Below are positions 32,763 to 39,760 of a DNA stretch of 44,501 nucleotides, piece after piece. Positions within the stretch are counted from its first letter, which is position 1. The number at the start of each line of letters is the position of its first letter. The DNA comes from Kineococcus sp. TRM81007. Its GTDB lineage: Bacteria; Actinomycetota; Actinomycetes; Actinomycetales; Kineococcaceae. The translations under genes were made by a program, and so were the position numbers. The notes under the pieces are model-generated. The model saw only the letters and a list, made by a program, of their open reading frames with translations. It made no database searches and was not told where the DNA came from. The stretch lies in contig NZ_JALBVB010000030.1 of NCBI RefSeq assembly GCF_022669155.1, forward strand, positions 1 to 44,501. Direction: 5' to 3'.

Positions 32763-33830
32763 GTGGACGAGCAGGTGGACGAGCAGGTGGACGAGCAGGT
32801 GCTGGAGCAGGACGGACGGGTCCTGGACGTGGTGGTCGTCGGCGGTGGCCCCGCCGGCCTGAGCGGGGCGGTGGCGCTGGCGCGCTCGCGCCGGCGGGTG
32901 GTCGTGGTGGACGCGGGGGAACCGCGCAACGCGCCCGCCGAGGGGGCGCACAACTACCTCAGCCGCGACGGCGTCGCGCCGCGCGAGCTGCTGGCGATCG
33001 GCCGGCGCGAGCTCGCCGGCTACGGCGGTGAGGTCGTCGACGGTGAGGTCGTCGCCGCCCGCCGGCTGGACGGCGGGGGGACGGAGCGCTTCGAGGTGGT
33101 CCTCGCCGACGGGCGCGCCCTGCGCTCGCGGGCGCTGCTGGTGACCACCGGCGTCACCGACGAGCTGCCGGACGTGCCGGGCCTGCGTCAGCGGTGGGGC
33201 CGCGACGTCCTGCACTGCCCGTACTGCCACGGCTGGGAGGTGCGCGAGCAGCCGATCGCCGTCCTCGCCACCAGCCCGCTGTCCTTCCACCAGGTGCTCC
33301 TGTGGCGCCAGCTCAGCGACGACGTCACCGTCGTCCTGCACGGCGCCGAGCCGTCCGATGAGCAGCGGGAGCGGCTCGCCGCGCGGGGGATCGCCGTCGT
33401 CGAGGGGCCGGCCACCGGCCTGCGCGTGGAGGGCGGCGCGCTCACCGGCGTGGAGCTGGCCGACGGCCACGTCGTGCCCGCCCGGGCGCTCGCCGTGGCC
33501 TCCCGACCCCTCGTGCGCGAGGGGTTCCTCACCGGCCTGGGCCTGGTGCCGGCGCCGGTGGAGGCGATGGGTGTCGTGATCGGCACCGCACTGCCGGCCG
33601 GGCCCGCCGGGGCGACGGACGTGCCCGGCCTGCGGGTGGCGGGCAACGTCGCCGAGCCGATGGCGCAGGTCGGTTCCTCCGCCGCGGCGGGCACGATGGC
33701 CGGCGCCGCCCTCAACGCCGAGCTCGCCGCCGAGGACGCCGACCGCGCCGTGGCCGCCCGCCGCGCCGGTCCCGCGGTCGTCGTCCCGCGCGCCGAGGCG
33801 GCCGGGGCGGAGCGGGTGCCCGGCCGCTGA
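32763..33830 (+). CDS. Thioredoxin-reductase-like NAD(P)/FAD oxidoreductase
   Basis: A 355-residue flavoprotein. FAD-binding VVVVGGGPAGLSGAVALARS starts at residue 23 and the redox motif HCPYCHGWEV places the dithiol at C152 and C155, as in low-molecular-weight thioredoxin reductases. It ends with LRVAGNVAEPMAQVGSSAAAGTMAGAALNAEL. No thioredoxin gene is adjacent. GGAGG lies eight bases before the GTG at 32763. The N-terminus carries three perfect 12-base repeats encoding Val-Asp-Glu-Gln, unusual for the family. Confidence 0.87.
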   Translation: MDEQVDEQVDEQVLEQDGRVLDVVVVGGGPAGLSGAVALARSRRRVVVVDAGEPRNAPAEGAHNYLSRDGVAPRELLAIGRRELAGYGGEVVDGEVVAARRLDGGGTERFEVVLADGRALRSRALLVTTGVTDELPDVPGLRQRWGRDVLHCPYCHGWEVREQPIAVLATSPLSFHQVLLWRQLSDDVTVVLHGAEPSDEQRERLAARGIAVVEGPATGLRVEGGALTGVELADGHVVPARALAVASRPLVREGFLTGLGLVPAPVEAMGVVIGTALPAGPAGATDVPGLRVAGNVAEPMAQVGSSAAAGTMAGAALNAELAAEDADRAVAARRAGPAVVVPRAEAAGAERVPGR

Positions 33831-33873
33831 ACCCGGCCCGGGTGAACCCCTCCCGCCGGCGCGGGCCCGCCCG

Positions 33874-33879
33874 TACGGT
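33874..33879 (+). promoter_or_regulatory. Possible -10 element for the retron RNA
   Basis: TACGGT at 33874-33879 lies six bases before 33885, the first base of the left arm of the inverted repeat, so it is correctly placed for transcription to start there. No convincing -35 is seen. Confidence 0.4.
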
Positions 33880-33884
33880 GGCGG

Positions 33885-34056
33885 GTGTGCGGTGGTGGAC
33901 CGGGCGAGAGGGCCGAGCCGGTACGCCGGTGACGCCGCTCCGGGGTTCCCCCGGGGACAGCACGACGACCACGGCAGGGCGCCGCAGGGACGTCGCTGCG
34001 CTGCGCGCAGGACGGTCCCCGCACGACGGGACGGGTCGCCCGGCACCACCGCACGC
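33885..34056 (+). ncRNA. Candidate retron msr-msd non-coding RNA
   Basis: GTGTGCGGTGGTG (33885-33897) and CACCACCGCACGC (34044-34056) form a 13-bp inverted repeat with one G-U pair, matching the a1/a2 stem of retrons. Inside are three hairpins. The first is ACCGG-CG (33899-33906) with CGCCGGT (33924-33930). The second is CCGGGG (33940-33945) with CCCCGG (33949-33954). The third is a long msd-like stem at 33987-34019: GGGAC/GTCCC, GTC/GAC and CTGCGC/GCGCAG with loop TGC and two single-base bulges. GGGCG (33977-33981) can also pair with CGCCC (34037-34041). The right arm ends 18 bases before the reverse transcriptase start. In known retrons the RT primes at a G just after a1 and copies the msd part. 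Confidence 0.75.
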
Positions 34057-34074
34057 CCCCGCCGGGGCGGCCGC

Positions 34075-35394
34075 GTGAGCGCGGCCGTCGCCGCCGCCCT
34101 GGCGGCCGCCTTCCTCGACGCCCCGTGGGAGGCGCCGCAGCTGGCCGCCGCGGGACGGTGGGCGCTGGGCCTGCGCCGCGCCGCGTGGCTGGACCGGCTG
34201 GCCGCGGACGTCGTGGCGCAGCACCCCCGCCCGCCGTGCGACGCGCCGCGCGCCCTCACCGCGCTGCTGGTCGCGCACCCGGAGCTGGCCTCCGCGCAGG
34301 CGGTGGCCCGGCGGCGCGGCCGTCCGCTGCGGGTGCGGCACCTGGTGGCGGTGCCGGCGGCGATGGGCCGGGCCCGCTGGCCGGTGCCGCCCCTGGGCGG
34401 CGCCGCCGACCTGGCCGCCCTGCTGGAGGTGTCCCCGGGGGAGCTGGACTGGTTCGCGGACGTGCGCGGCTGGCAGCGGCGCGCCGAGGGCACCGCCCTG
34501 CACCACTACCGCGCGTCGTGGGTCGCCAAGCGCGGCGCCCCCCGGTTGCTGGAGGCGCCCAAGCCGCGCCTGCGCGCCCTGCAGCGCCGCCTGCTGCGCG
34601 AGGTGCTCGGCGCGGTGCCCGCCCCGCCGGTGGTGCACGGGTTCGTGCCGGGCCGCTCGGCGGTCACCGGCGCGCGCGAGCACTGCGGCGCGGCCGTCGT
34701 GGTGCGCGTGGACCTGACGGCCTTCTTCGCCTCCGTGGACGCCGCCCGCACCTACCGCGCGTTCCGCTCCCTGGGGTACCCGGAAGCCGTGGCGCACCTG
34801 CTGACGGGACTGACCACGCACGCCACCCCCGCCCGCGACCTGCGCGGCATGCCACCGGGCGGCGACGCCGACGAGCGGTTCGCGCTGCGGCACCGGCTGG
34901 CCGCCGCGCACCTGCCGCAGGGGGCGCCGACGTCACCGGCGCTGGCGAACCTGTGCGCGCGCTCCCTGGACCGGCGCCTGGCCGGCCTGGCCGCCGCGCT
35001 GGGCGCCCGCGTGACCCGCTACGCCGACGACGTGACGTTCAGCGGCGGTGAGGAGCTGGCCGCGGGGGCGCAGCGGCTGGTGCGGTGCGTCACCCGCGTC
35101 GCCGCCGACGAGGGCTTCACCGTGAACCCGGCGAAGACGACGGTGCGCGGGCGCGGTGAGCGCCAGCTCGTCACCGGCGTCGTCGTCAACGAGCGCCCGA
35201 ACCCGGTGCGCTCGGAGTTCGACCGGCTCAAGGCGGTGCTGCACCGCTGCGCGGTCCACGGCCCGGCGTCGGTGGAGGCGCCCGGCGGGGTGGACCTGCG
35301 CTCGCACCTGGCCGGGCGCGTCGGCTGGGTGGAGGCGCTCAGCCCTTCGAGGGGGCGGCGGCTGCGGGAGTCGTTCGACGCGATCGCGTGGTGA
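34075..35394 (+). CDS. Retron-type reverse transcriptase
   Basis: A 439-residue RT. Motifs in order: APKPRLRALQR (161-171), VHGFVPGRS (187-195), VVVRVDLTAFFASVD with catalytic D213, LPQGAPTSPALANLCARSLDRRL (280-302), the catalytic RYADDVTFSG with D318/D319, and RQLVTGVVVN with the VTG (366-368) typical of retron RTs. The retron NAxxH motif appears as G-A-R-E-H (199-203). About 100 N-terminal residues precede the RT fold, as in myxobacterial retron enzymes. No maturase or HNH domain, so not a group II intron. GTG start 34075; its 3' end overlaps DUF3817 by 56 bases on the opposite strand. Retrons generally act in anti-phage defence. Confidence 0.88.
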   Translation: MSAAVAAALAAAFLDAPWEAPQLAAAGRWALGLRRAAWLDRLAADVVAQHPRPPCDAPRALTALLVAHPELASAQAVARRRGRPLRVRHLVAVPAAMGRARWPVPPLGGAADLAALLEVSPGELDWFADVRGWQRRAEGTALHHYRASWVAKRGAPRLLEAPKPRLRALQRRLLREVLGAVPAPPVVHGFVPGRSAVTGAREHCGAAVVVRVDLTAFFASVDAARTYRAFRSLGYPEAVAHLLTGLTTHATPARDLRGMPPGGDADERFALRHRLAAAHLPQGAPTSPALANLCARSLDRRLAGLAAALGARVTRYADDVTFSGGEELAAGAQRLVRCVTRVAADEGFTVNPAKTTVRGRGERQLVTGVVVNERPNPVRSEFDRLKAVLHRCAVHGPASVEAPGGVDLRSHLAGRVGWVEALSPSRGRRLRESFDAIAW

Positions 35395-35698
35395 CGCCGA
35401 GGCGGCCGGTGCGGTGGGCCCAGCGCTCGAAGACGACGGTGAACAGCGGCGGGACCGAGGCGGCGAGCGCCAGCACGACCGTGCCGGGCCGCCACTTCAG
35501 CGTCCGCGCCGCCCAGAGGGCCGACAGGAGGTAGACGACGAAGGCGGCGCCGTGGATCGCGCCGGCGATCGGCACGCCTCCCTCGTGGGGGGTCTCGACC
35601 TTCAGGACCCGCTTGAGGAACATGGCGATCAGGAGCAGCGTCCAGGACACCGCCTCCACGAAGGCGATGACGCGGAACCAGCGGGCGGCGACGGGCAC
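35339..35698 (-). CDS. DUF3817 membrane protein
   Basis: A 119-residue integral membrane protein with the DUF3817 pattern: WFRVIAFVEAVSWTLLLIAMFLKRVLK, then PIAGAIHGAAFVVYLLSALW and TVVLALAASVPPLFTVVFERWAHR, i.e. three to four helices. Function unknown. Its last 18 codons overlap the end of the reverse transcriptase gene on the opposite strand, so the two transcripts must overlap. Confidence 0.85.
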   Translation of the reverse strand: MPVAARWFRVIAFVEAVSWTLLLIAMFLKRVLKVETPHEGGVPIAGAIHGAAFVVYLLSALWAARTLKWRPGTVVLALAASVPPLFTVVFERWAHRTGRLGVTTRSRRTTPAAAAPSKG

Positions 35699-35840
35699 GG
35701 GTCTCCTCCTGGGCGACGGGGTCCTCGCTCAAGTCTGACGCGTCGTAGGAGGTGCCGGTGCCACCCGGGCCGTGGCATCGGTCACCCCGTCCCTCCCCGC
35801 GCGGGGTGCGGTCCGCCGGGCGCCTGCCTAGCGTGAGGGC

Positions 35841-36749
35841 GTGACGGACCTCTCCCTGCCCCCCGACAGCACCCTGCCCGCCGCCCGGGCCCGCATCAGC
35901 CTGTGGGGCGGTGGTCCCTGGGCGGACCCCGCCCGCCGCGACGAGGCGCGCGAGGCCGCCCGCGAGGTGGAGGCGCTGGGGTACTCCCGCATCTGGCTGT
36001 CCGGCGGCTTCGACCCCGGCCTGCACCCCGTCTTCGGCGAGCTGCTGGACGCGACCGAGGAGATCGGCGTGGCCAGCGGCATCGTCAGCGTCTACGCCGC
36101 CACCCCGGAGCAGACGGGGCAGGGCTTCGCCGACCTGGAGCGCCGCCACCCCGGCCGGTTCCTGCTGGGACTGGGCAACAGCCACGCCGTGGTCGTGGAG
36201 GGATCCGGCCAGGACTACTCGAAGCCGTACTCGCGCACGGTGGAGCACCTCGACGCCCTGGACGCCACCGGCTCGGTGCCGCGCGAGCGGCGGGCGCTGG
36301 CCGCGCTGGGCCCGCGGATGCTGCGCCTGGCCCGCGACCGCTCCCTGGGCGCCCACCCGTACTTCACCACCCCCGCGCACACCACGTACGCGCGCGAGGT
36401 CGTCGGCGACGGCGTGCTGCTGGCGCCGGAGGTCGCGGTCGTACTGGAGGACGACCCGGCGAAGGCGCGGGAGATCGCCCGCCGCTACGCCACCGGCTAC
36501 CTGGCGCTGCCGAACTACACGAACAACCTGCGCCGCTTCGGCTACGGCGACGAGGACTTCGCCGACGGCGGCAGCGAGCGCCTGATCGACGAGCTGATCC
36601 CCTGGGGCGACACGGCCACGGTCGTCGCCGGTCTCGCCCGGCACGTGGACGCGGGCGCGGACGAGATCGCCGTGCAGGTGCTGACGGCCTCCGGCGACGA
36701 GTTCCCGCTGGGGCAGTGGGAGGAGCTGGCGCGCGCGCTCATCGGCTGA
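35841..36749 (+). CDS. LLM-class F420-dependent oxidoreductase (TIGR03620-like)
   Basis: A 302-residue luciferase-like TIM barrel. RISLWGGGPWADPA is followed by REVEALGYSRIWLSGGFDPGLHPVFGELLDATEEIGVASGIVSVYAATPEQT (in pieces) and RFLLGLGNSHAVVV, then the central LGPRMLRLARDRSLGAHPYFTTPAHT and TGYLALPNYTNNLRRFG. This order is characteristic of an actinobacterial LLM subfamily that uses coenzyme F420. Substrate unknown. GTG start at 35841; the gene is preceded by its own 140-base gap. Confidence 0.88.
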   Translation: MTDLSLPPDSTLPAARARISLWGGGPWADPARRDEAREAAREVEALGYSRIWLSGGFDPGLHPVFGELLDATEEIGVASGIVSVYAATPEQTGQGFADLERRHPGRFLLGLGNSHAVVVEGSGQDYSKPYSRTVEHLDALDATGSVPRERRALAALGPRMLRLARDRSLGAHPYFTTPAHTTYAREVVGDGVLLAPEVAVVLEDDPAKAREIARRYATGYLALPNYTNNLRRFGYGDEDFADGGSERLIDELIPWGDTATVVAGLARHVDAGADEIAVQVLTASGDEFPLGQWEELARALIG

Positions 36750-36752
36750 GGG

Positions 36753-36768
36753 GCGGCGGGGCCGCCGC
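36753..36768. terminator. Hairpin between convergent LLM and CDF genes
   Basis: GCGGCG (36753-36758), loop GGGC, CGCCGC (36763-36768). It fills nearly the whole 19-base gap between the two stop codons and could serve both strands. Confidence 0.5.
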
Positions 36769-37692
36769 TCAGTCGTGGGTGGCGGTCTCGTGGCCGCCGT
36801 GGCCGACGGGTTCGAGCTGGAACGTGGAGTGCTCCACGGCGATCGGGAAGTGCTCGGCCAGGCACGCCTGCAGCTGGTCGAGGATCGCCGGGGCGTGCCC
36901 GTCGTGGAAGCAGGTGTCGTCCAGGACGACGTGGGCGGACAGCACGGGCAGCCCGGAGGTGATCTGGCTGGCGTGCAGGTCGTGCACCGCCCGCACGTGC
37001 GGCAGCTCCAGCAGGTGCCGACGCACGTCGTCGAGGTCCAGGCCGGGGGGCGCGGCCTCCAGCAGCACGCCGGTGGTCTCGCGCAGCAGCTTCAGCGTGC
37101 GCGGCACGATGAGCAGGCCGATGAGCACCGAGACCACCGCGTCGGCGCGGGTCCACCCGGTGAGGGCGATGACGGCGGCGGCGACGAGGACGGCGACGGA
37201 GCCGAGCGCGTCGTTGACGACCTCCAGGACGGCCGCGCGCACGTTGACGTTCCCGGCGCCCTCGCCGCGCAGCAGGAGCGCGAGGGCGGCGAGGTTGCCG
37301 AGCAGGCCGACGGCGCCGAAGACGAGCATCGCGGTGGAGGAGACCTGCGGCGGTTCCACCAGCCGCTGCACGCCCTCGACGAGCACGAAGGTGCCGACGG
37401 CCAGCAGCGCCGCGGCCTGCAGCGTGGCGGCGAGGACCTCGGCGCGCCGGTAGCCCCAGGTGCGGCGCGGGCTCGCCGGGCGGGTGGCGAGGGTCGCGGC
37501 GATGAGCGCGATGACGAGGCCGGCGACGTCGGTGAGCACGTGCCCGGCGTCGGCCAGCAGCGCGAGGCTGCCGGAGACCCAGGCGCCGACGGCCTCGGCG
37601 ACGAGGACCGCGCTGGTGATCGCCAGGGCCCCGGCGAGCCGGCGGCGGTTCTGCTCCGCGTGTCCGTGTCCGTGTCCGTGGCCCGCGCTCAC
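36769..37692 (-). CDS. Cation diffusion facilitator (metal efflux)
   Basis: A 307-residue CDF transporter that exports divalent metals such as Zn or Cd in exchange for protons. It has a His-rich N-terminus (HGHGHGH), six helices, and a TM2 metal site SLALLADAGHVLTDVAGL (HxxxD). The TM5 site is VLEVVNDALGSVAVLVAA, where the usual His is Glu, a variant I recall from actinobacteria. A cytosolic C-terminal domain follows (DLDDVRRHLLELPHVRAVHDLHASQI, LSAHVVLDD). Its GTG start overlaps the ArsR stop (GTGA), giving a metal-responsive operon. Confidence 0.9.
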   Translation of the reverse strand: MSAGHGHGHGHAEQNRRRLAGALAITSAVLVAEAVGAWVSGSLALLADAGHVLTDVAGLVIALIAATLATRPASPRRTWGYRRAEVLAATLQAAALLAVGTFVLVEGVQRLVEPPQVSSTAMLVFGAVGLLGNLAALALLLRGEGAGNVNVRAAVLEVVNDALGSVAVLVAAAVIALTGWTRADAVVSVLIGLLIVPRTLKLLRETTGVLLEAAPPGLDLDDVRRHLLELPHVRAVHDLHASQITSGLPVLSAHVVLDDTCFHDGHAPAILDQLQACLAEHFPIAVEHSTFQLEPVGHGGHETATHD

Positions 37693-38042
37693 GGGGTGAC
37701 CTCGCGGGTGGCCGGGCCCGTGGTGGCGGTCTCGCCCGGGTCCGCGCACAGCGTCCCCTGCACGGCGAGCACGACCCCGACGAGGTCGTCCAGGGCGTGG
37801 CGCAGGCGCGGGTCGGCCAGCTCGTAGCGCACCCGGCGCCCCTCGGGCTCGGAGACGACCAGGCCGCAGCCGCGCAGGCACGCGAGGTGGTTGGACAGGC
37901 TCTGCCGGGACACGCCCAGGGTCCCGGCGAGCTCCGCCGGGTAGCCGGGGGCCTCGCGCAGGGCGAGGAGCAGCCGCGCCCGGGTCGGGTCCGACAGCGC
38001 GTGGCCGAAGCGGGAGAGCACCTGCGCGTGTGTGCTGGTCAC
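37689..38042 (-). CDS. ArsR/SmtB-family metal-responsive repressor
   Basis: A 117-residue winged helix: LSRFGHALSDPTRARLLLALREAPGYPAELAGTLGVSRQSLSNHLACLRGCGLVVSEPEGRRVRYELADPRLRHALDDLV in segments. Cysteines in HLACLRGCGL and near the C-terminus (TLCADPGE) could bind metal, as in CmtR-type sensors. It most likely represses itself and the downstream CDF gene. GTG 38042 has CAGGGC upstream; an ATG at 38075 is an alternative. Confidence 0.88.
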   Translation of the reverse strand: MTSTHAQVLSRFGHALSDPTRARLLLALREAPGYPAELAGTLGVSRQSLSNHLACLRGCGLVVSEPEGRRVRYELADPRLRHALDDLVGVVLAVQGTLCADPGETATTGPATREVTP

Positions 38043-38049
38043 GCCCTGA

Positions 38050-38072
38050 CGATACAGACGTCGATGTACCGA
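38050..38072. promoter_or_regulatory. Possible ArsR operator
   Basis: Just upstream of the ArsR start is TACAGACGTCGATGTA, with TACA/TGTA arms eight bases apart, in an otherwise very GC-rich region. A weak candidate operator. Confidence 0.35.
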
Positions 38073-38152
38073 CATGGTGCCTGTGCCTGGGTCCCTCGAC
38101 CCGCTCCGGGACGTGGCCGGTGCCCGGCTGCGGCCCCGCGGCACCCCCACCC

Positions 38153-38171
38153 GCCCGGGCGCCTCCCGGGC
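38153..38171 (-). terminator. Hairpin downstream of ribokinase
   Basis: GCCCGGG, loop CGCCT, CCCGGGC: a perfect 7-bp stem beginning about 30 bases past the ribokinase stop. Likely the terminator separating it from the ArsR-CDF operon. Confidence 0.5.
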
Positions 38172-38200
38172 CGCGACCTTCCCTGACCGAGCGGCCGGGT

Positions 38201-39163
38201 TCAGTCGAGACTGTCGGCCTGCTCGTCCAGCTCGTCCGGGGACAGGGCCGGGCGGCCACCGAGCCGCTGCACCGTGGACCCCGCGGCGGCCGTCGCCCAC
38301 CGCACCGCCCGTTCGACCTCCTCACCGCGCAGCAGCGCCACCGCCAGCGCGGCGGTGAAGGAGTCGCCGCCGCCGGTGGGGTCGGCCACGTCGACGTCGG
38401 TCAGCGGCACCAGTTCCCCCCCGCCCTCCCACGCCGCGGCGTTGCCGGCGGAGCCGGCCTCCAGCACCACCAAGCGCGGGCCGCGCCCCACGAGCTCGCT
38501 CGCGGCCGCGAGCACGTCGTCCGGCCCGTCGAGCGAGCGCCCCAGGAACAGCTCGGCCTCCTGCGCGTCGGCGCGCAGCACGGTCGCGGTGGACAGCACC
38601 TGCTCGCGCAGCGCGGTGTCCTGCGCGGCCCCGTCGACGACGACGAACCGACCGGCTCCGCGGGCGATCCGCAGCGCCGCGGCGACCGCCTCCGCCGGTT
38701 GCTGCAGCTGCACCAGCACCGCCGCCGACCGCCGCAGCAGCCCCGAGGCGGCCTCCACGTCGGCTGCCGTCAGCAGCACATCAGGGGGCACGTCCTCCAG
38801 CAGCCGCCGTTCACCACCGGCGACGACGTCCACCAGCAGCGCCGTCGCGGCCCCCTCGCGCCGCACCACGGCCCGCACGTCCAGCCCGTCGCGGCGCGCC
38901 TGCGCCAGGACCTCCTCGCCGGCGGCGTCGTCGCCGACGACCCCGACGAGGGCGGCGGGCATCCCCAGCTGTGCGGCGGCCACGGCCTGGTTCGCACCCT
39001 TGCCGCCGAGGACCTCGCGGCGCTCGCGGACGTGCGTGGATCCGCCGGCACCGGGCACCCTGTCCACGGCCAGCGCCAGGTCGCGGCCCACCTGGCCCAC
39101 GACGACCACGACCCCCTCGACGACGCCCGTGGTGGTTCCTGCGCTGGTGCGTCCGGGGGTCAC
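38201..39163 (-). CDS. rbsK: Ribokinase (PfkB family)
   Basis: A 320-residue sugar kinase. The N-terminal PfkB block is VVVVGQVGRDLALAVDRVPGAGGSTHVRERREVLGGKGANQAVAAAQLG in pieces, with the ribokinase GGKGANQA. Next come VGDDAAGEEVLAQARRDGLDV, a middle NPAP-equivalent, and the C-terminal catalytic VDVADPTGGGDSFTAALAVAL, where the usual TGAGD is TGGGD with the catalytic Asp kept. It phosphorylates ribose or a similar sugar or nucleoside. No transporter is adjacent. Confidence 0.85.
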   Translation of the reverse strand: MTPGRTSAGTTTGVVEGVVVVVGQVGRDLALAVDRVPGAGGSTHVRERREVLGGKGANQAVAAAQLGMPAALVGVVGDDAAGEEVLAQARRDGLDVRAVVRREGAATALLVDVVAGGERRLLEDVPPDVLLTAADVEAASGLLRRSAAVLVQLQQPAEAVAAALRIARGAGRFVVVDGAAQDTALREQVLSTATVLRADAQEAELFLGRSLDGPDDVLAAASELVGRGPRLVVLEAGSAGNAAAWEGGGELVPLTDVDVADPTGGGDSFTAALAVALLRGEEVERAVRWATAAAGSTVQRLGGRPALSPDELDEQADSLD

Positions 39164-39244
39164 GGCCCGAGCGTCGCAGCGCCGGTGGCGCCCCGCACCC
39201 CGTAGCCGGCTTCCCCCAGCCCTGCGAACCGCCCCGCGGCCCGC

Positions 39245-39700
39245 TCAGCCGGCCGGCTGGGCTCCGTCCTCGTCCGGCGCCTGCCGGCACAGGCAGAACG
39301 GGTGCCCGCTGGGGTCGGCGTACACCCGGAACCCCAGGTGGTCGCGGCCGGCGTCCAGCACGGTGGCCCCCAGGGCGAGGGCCCGCGCCTCCGGCTCGTC
39401 GTAGTCGTCGACGTCCAGGTCGAGGTGCAGCTGCTGGTGCACGCCGCCGCCGGGCCAGGTCGGGCGCGGCACCCCCGGGGCGCGCTGGAAGCCCAGCGCC
39501 GTCCCGCCCTCACCGCGCACGGTCACCCAGTCGTCGGAGGTGTCCTCCGGGTCCAGCCGCCAGCCCAGCAGCTGCGCGTAGAAGTCCGCCAGCGCTCGCG
39601 GGTCGGGGGTGTCGAGCACCACCATCCCCAGCCGCACCGCCGGGCGCGGCCCGCCACCGCCGGTCCCGTTCCCCGTCCGGCTCGTCCCGGTCGCGCTCAC
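39245..39700 (-). CDS. VOC-family (glyoxalase-like) protein
   Basis: A 151-residue protein with two beta-alpha-beta modules of the vicinal oxygen chelate fold: LGMVVLDTPDPRALADFYAQLLGWRLDPED and VHQQLHLDLDVDDYDEPEARALALGATVLD, followed by GFRVYADPSGHPFCLCR. The H/E metal positions are partly recognisable (QLHLDLD). Often dioxygenase- or resistance-like, but no substrate can be named. Stand-alone. Confidence 0.85.
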   Translation of the reverse strand: MSATGTSRTGNGTGGGGPRPAVRLGMVVLDTPDPRALADFYAQLLGWRLDPEDTSDDWVTVRGEGGTALGFQRAPGVPRPTWPGGGVHQQLHLDLDVDDYDEPEARALALGATVLDAGRDHLGFRVYADPSGHPFCLCRQAPDEDGAQPAG

Positions 39701-39760
39701 GGTTCCCTCCTCGTCGTCGTCCCCACGTCCCGTCCTGGCCCCTCGGTCCCGGCGCCCCGG

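Noticed and set aside
32763-32801. CRISPR-like short tandem repeat
   Set aside because: Three contiguous 12-base units without spacers, in frame within a gene.
31149-34493. 1114-codon minus-strand open frame
   Set aside because: Antisense of the WYL, NYN, TrxR-like and RT genes; low-complexity composition and no recognisable domain.
34075-35394. Group II intron or DGR interpretation of the reverse transcriptase
   Set aside because: No maturase X or HNH domain, no intron domain V-like RNA around it, no template/variable repeat pair; the VTG motif and upstream inverted repeat fit a retron better.
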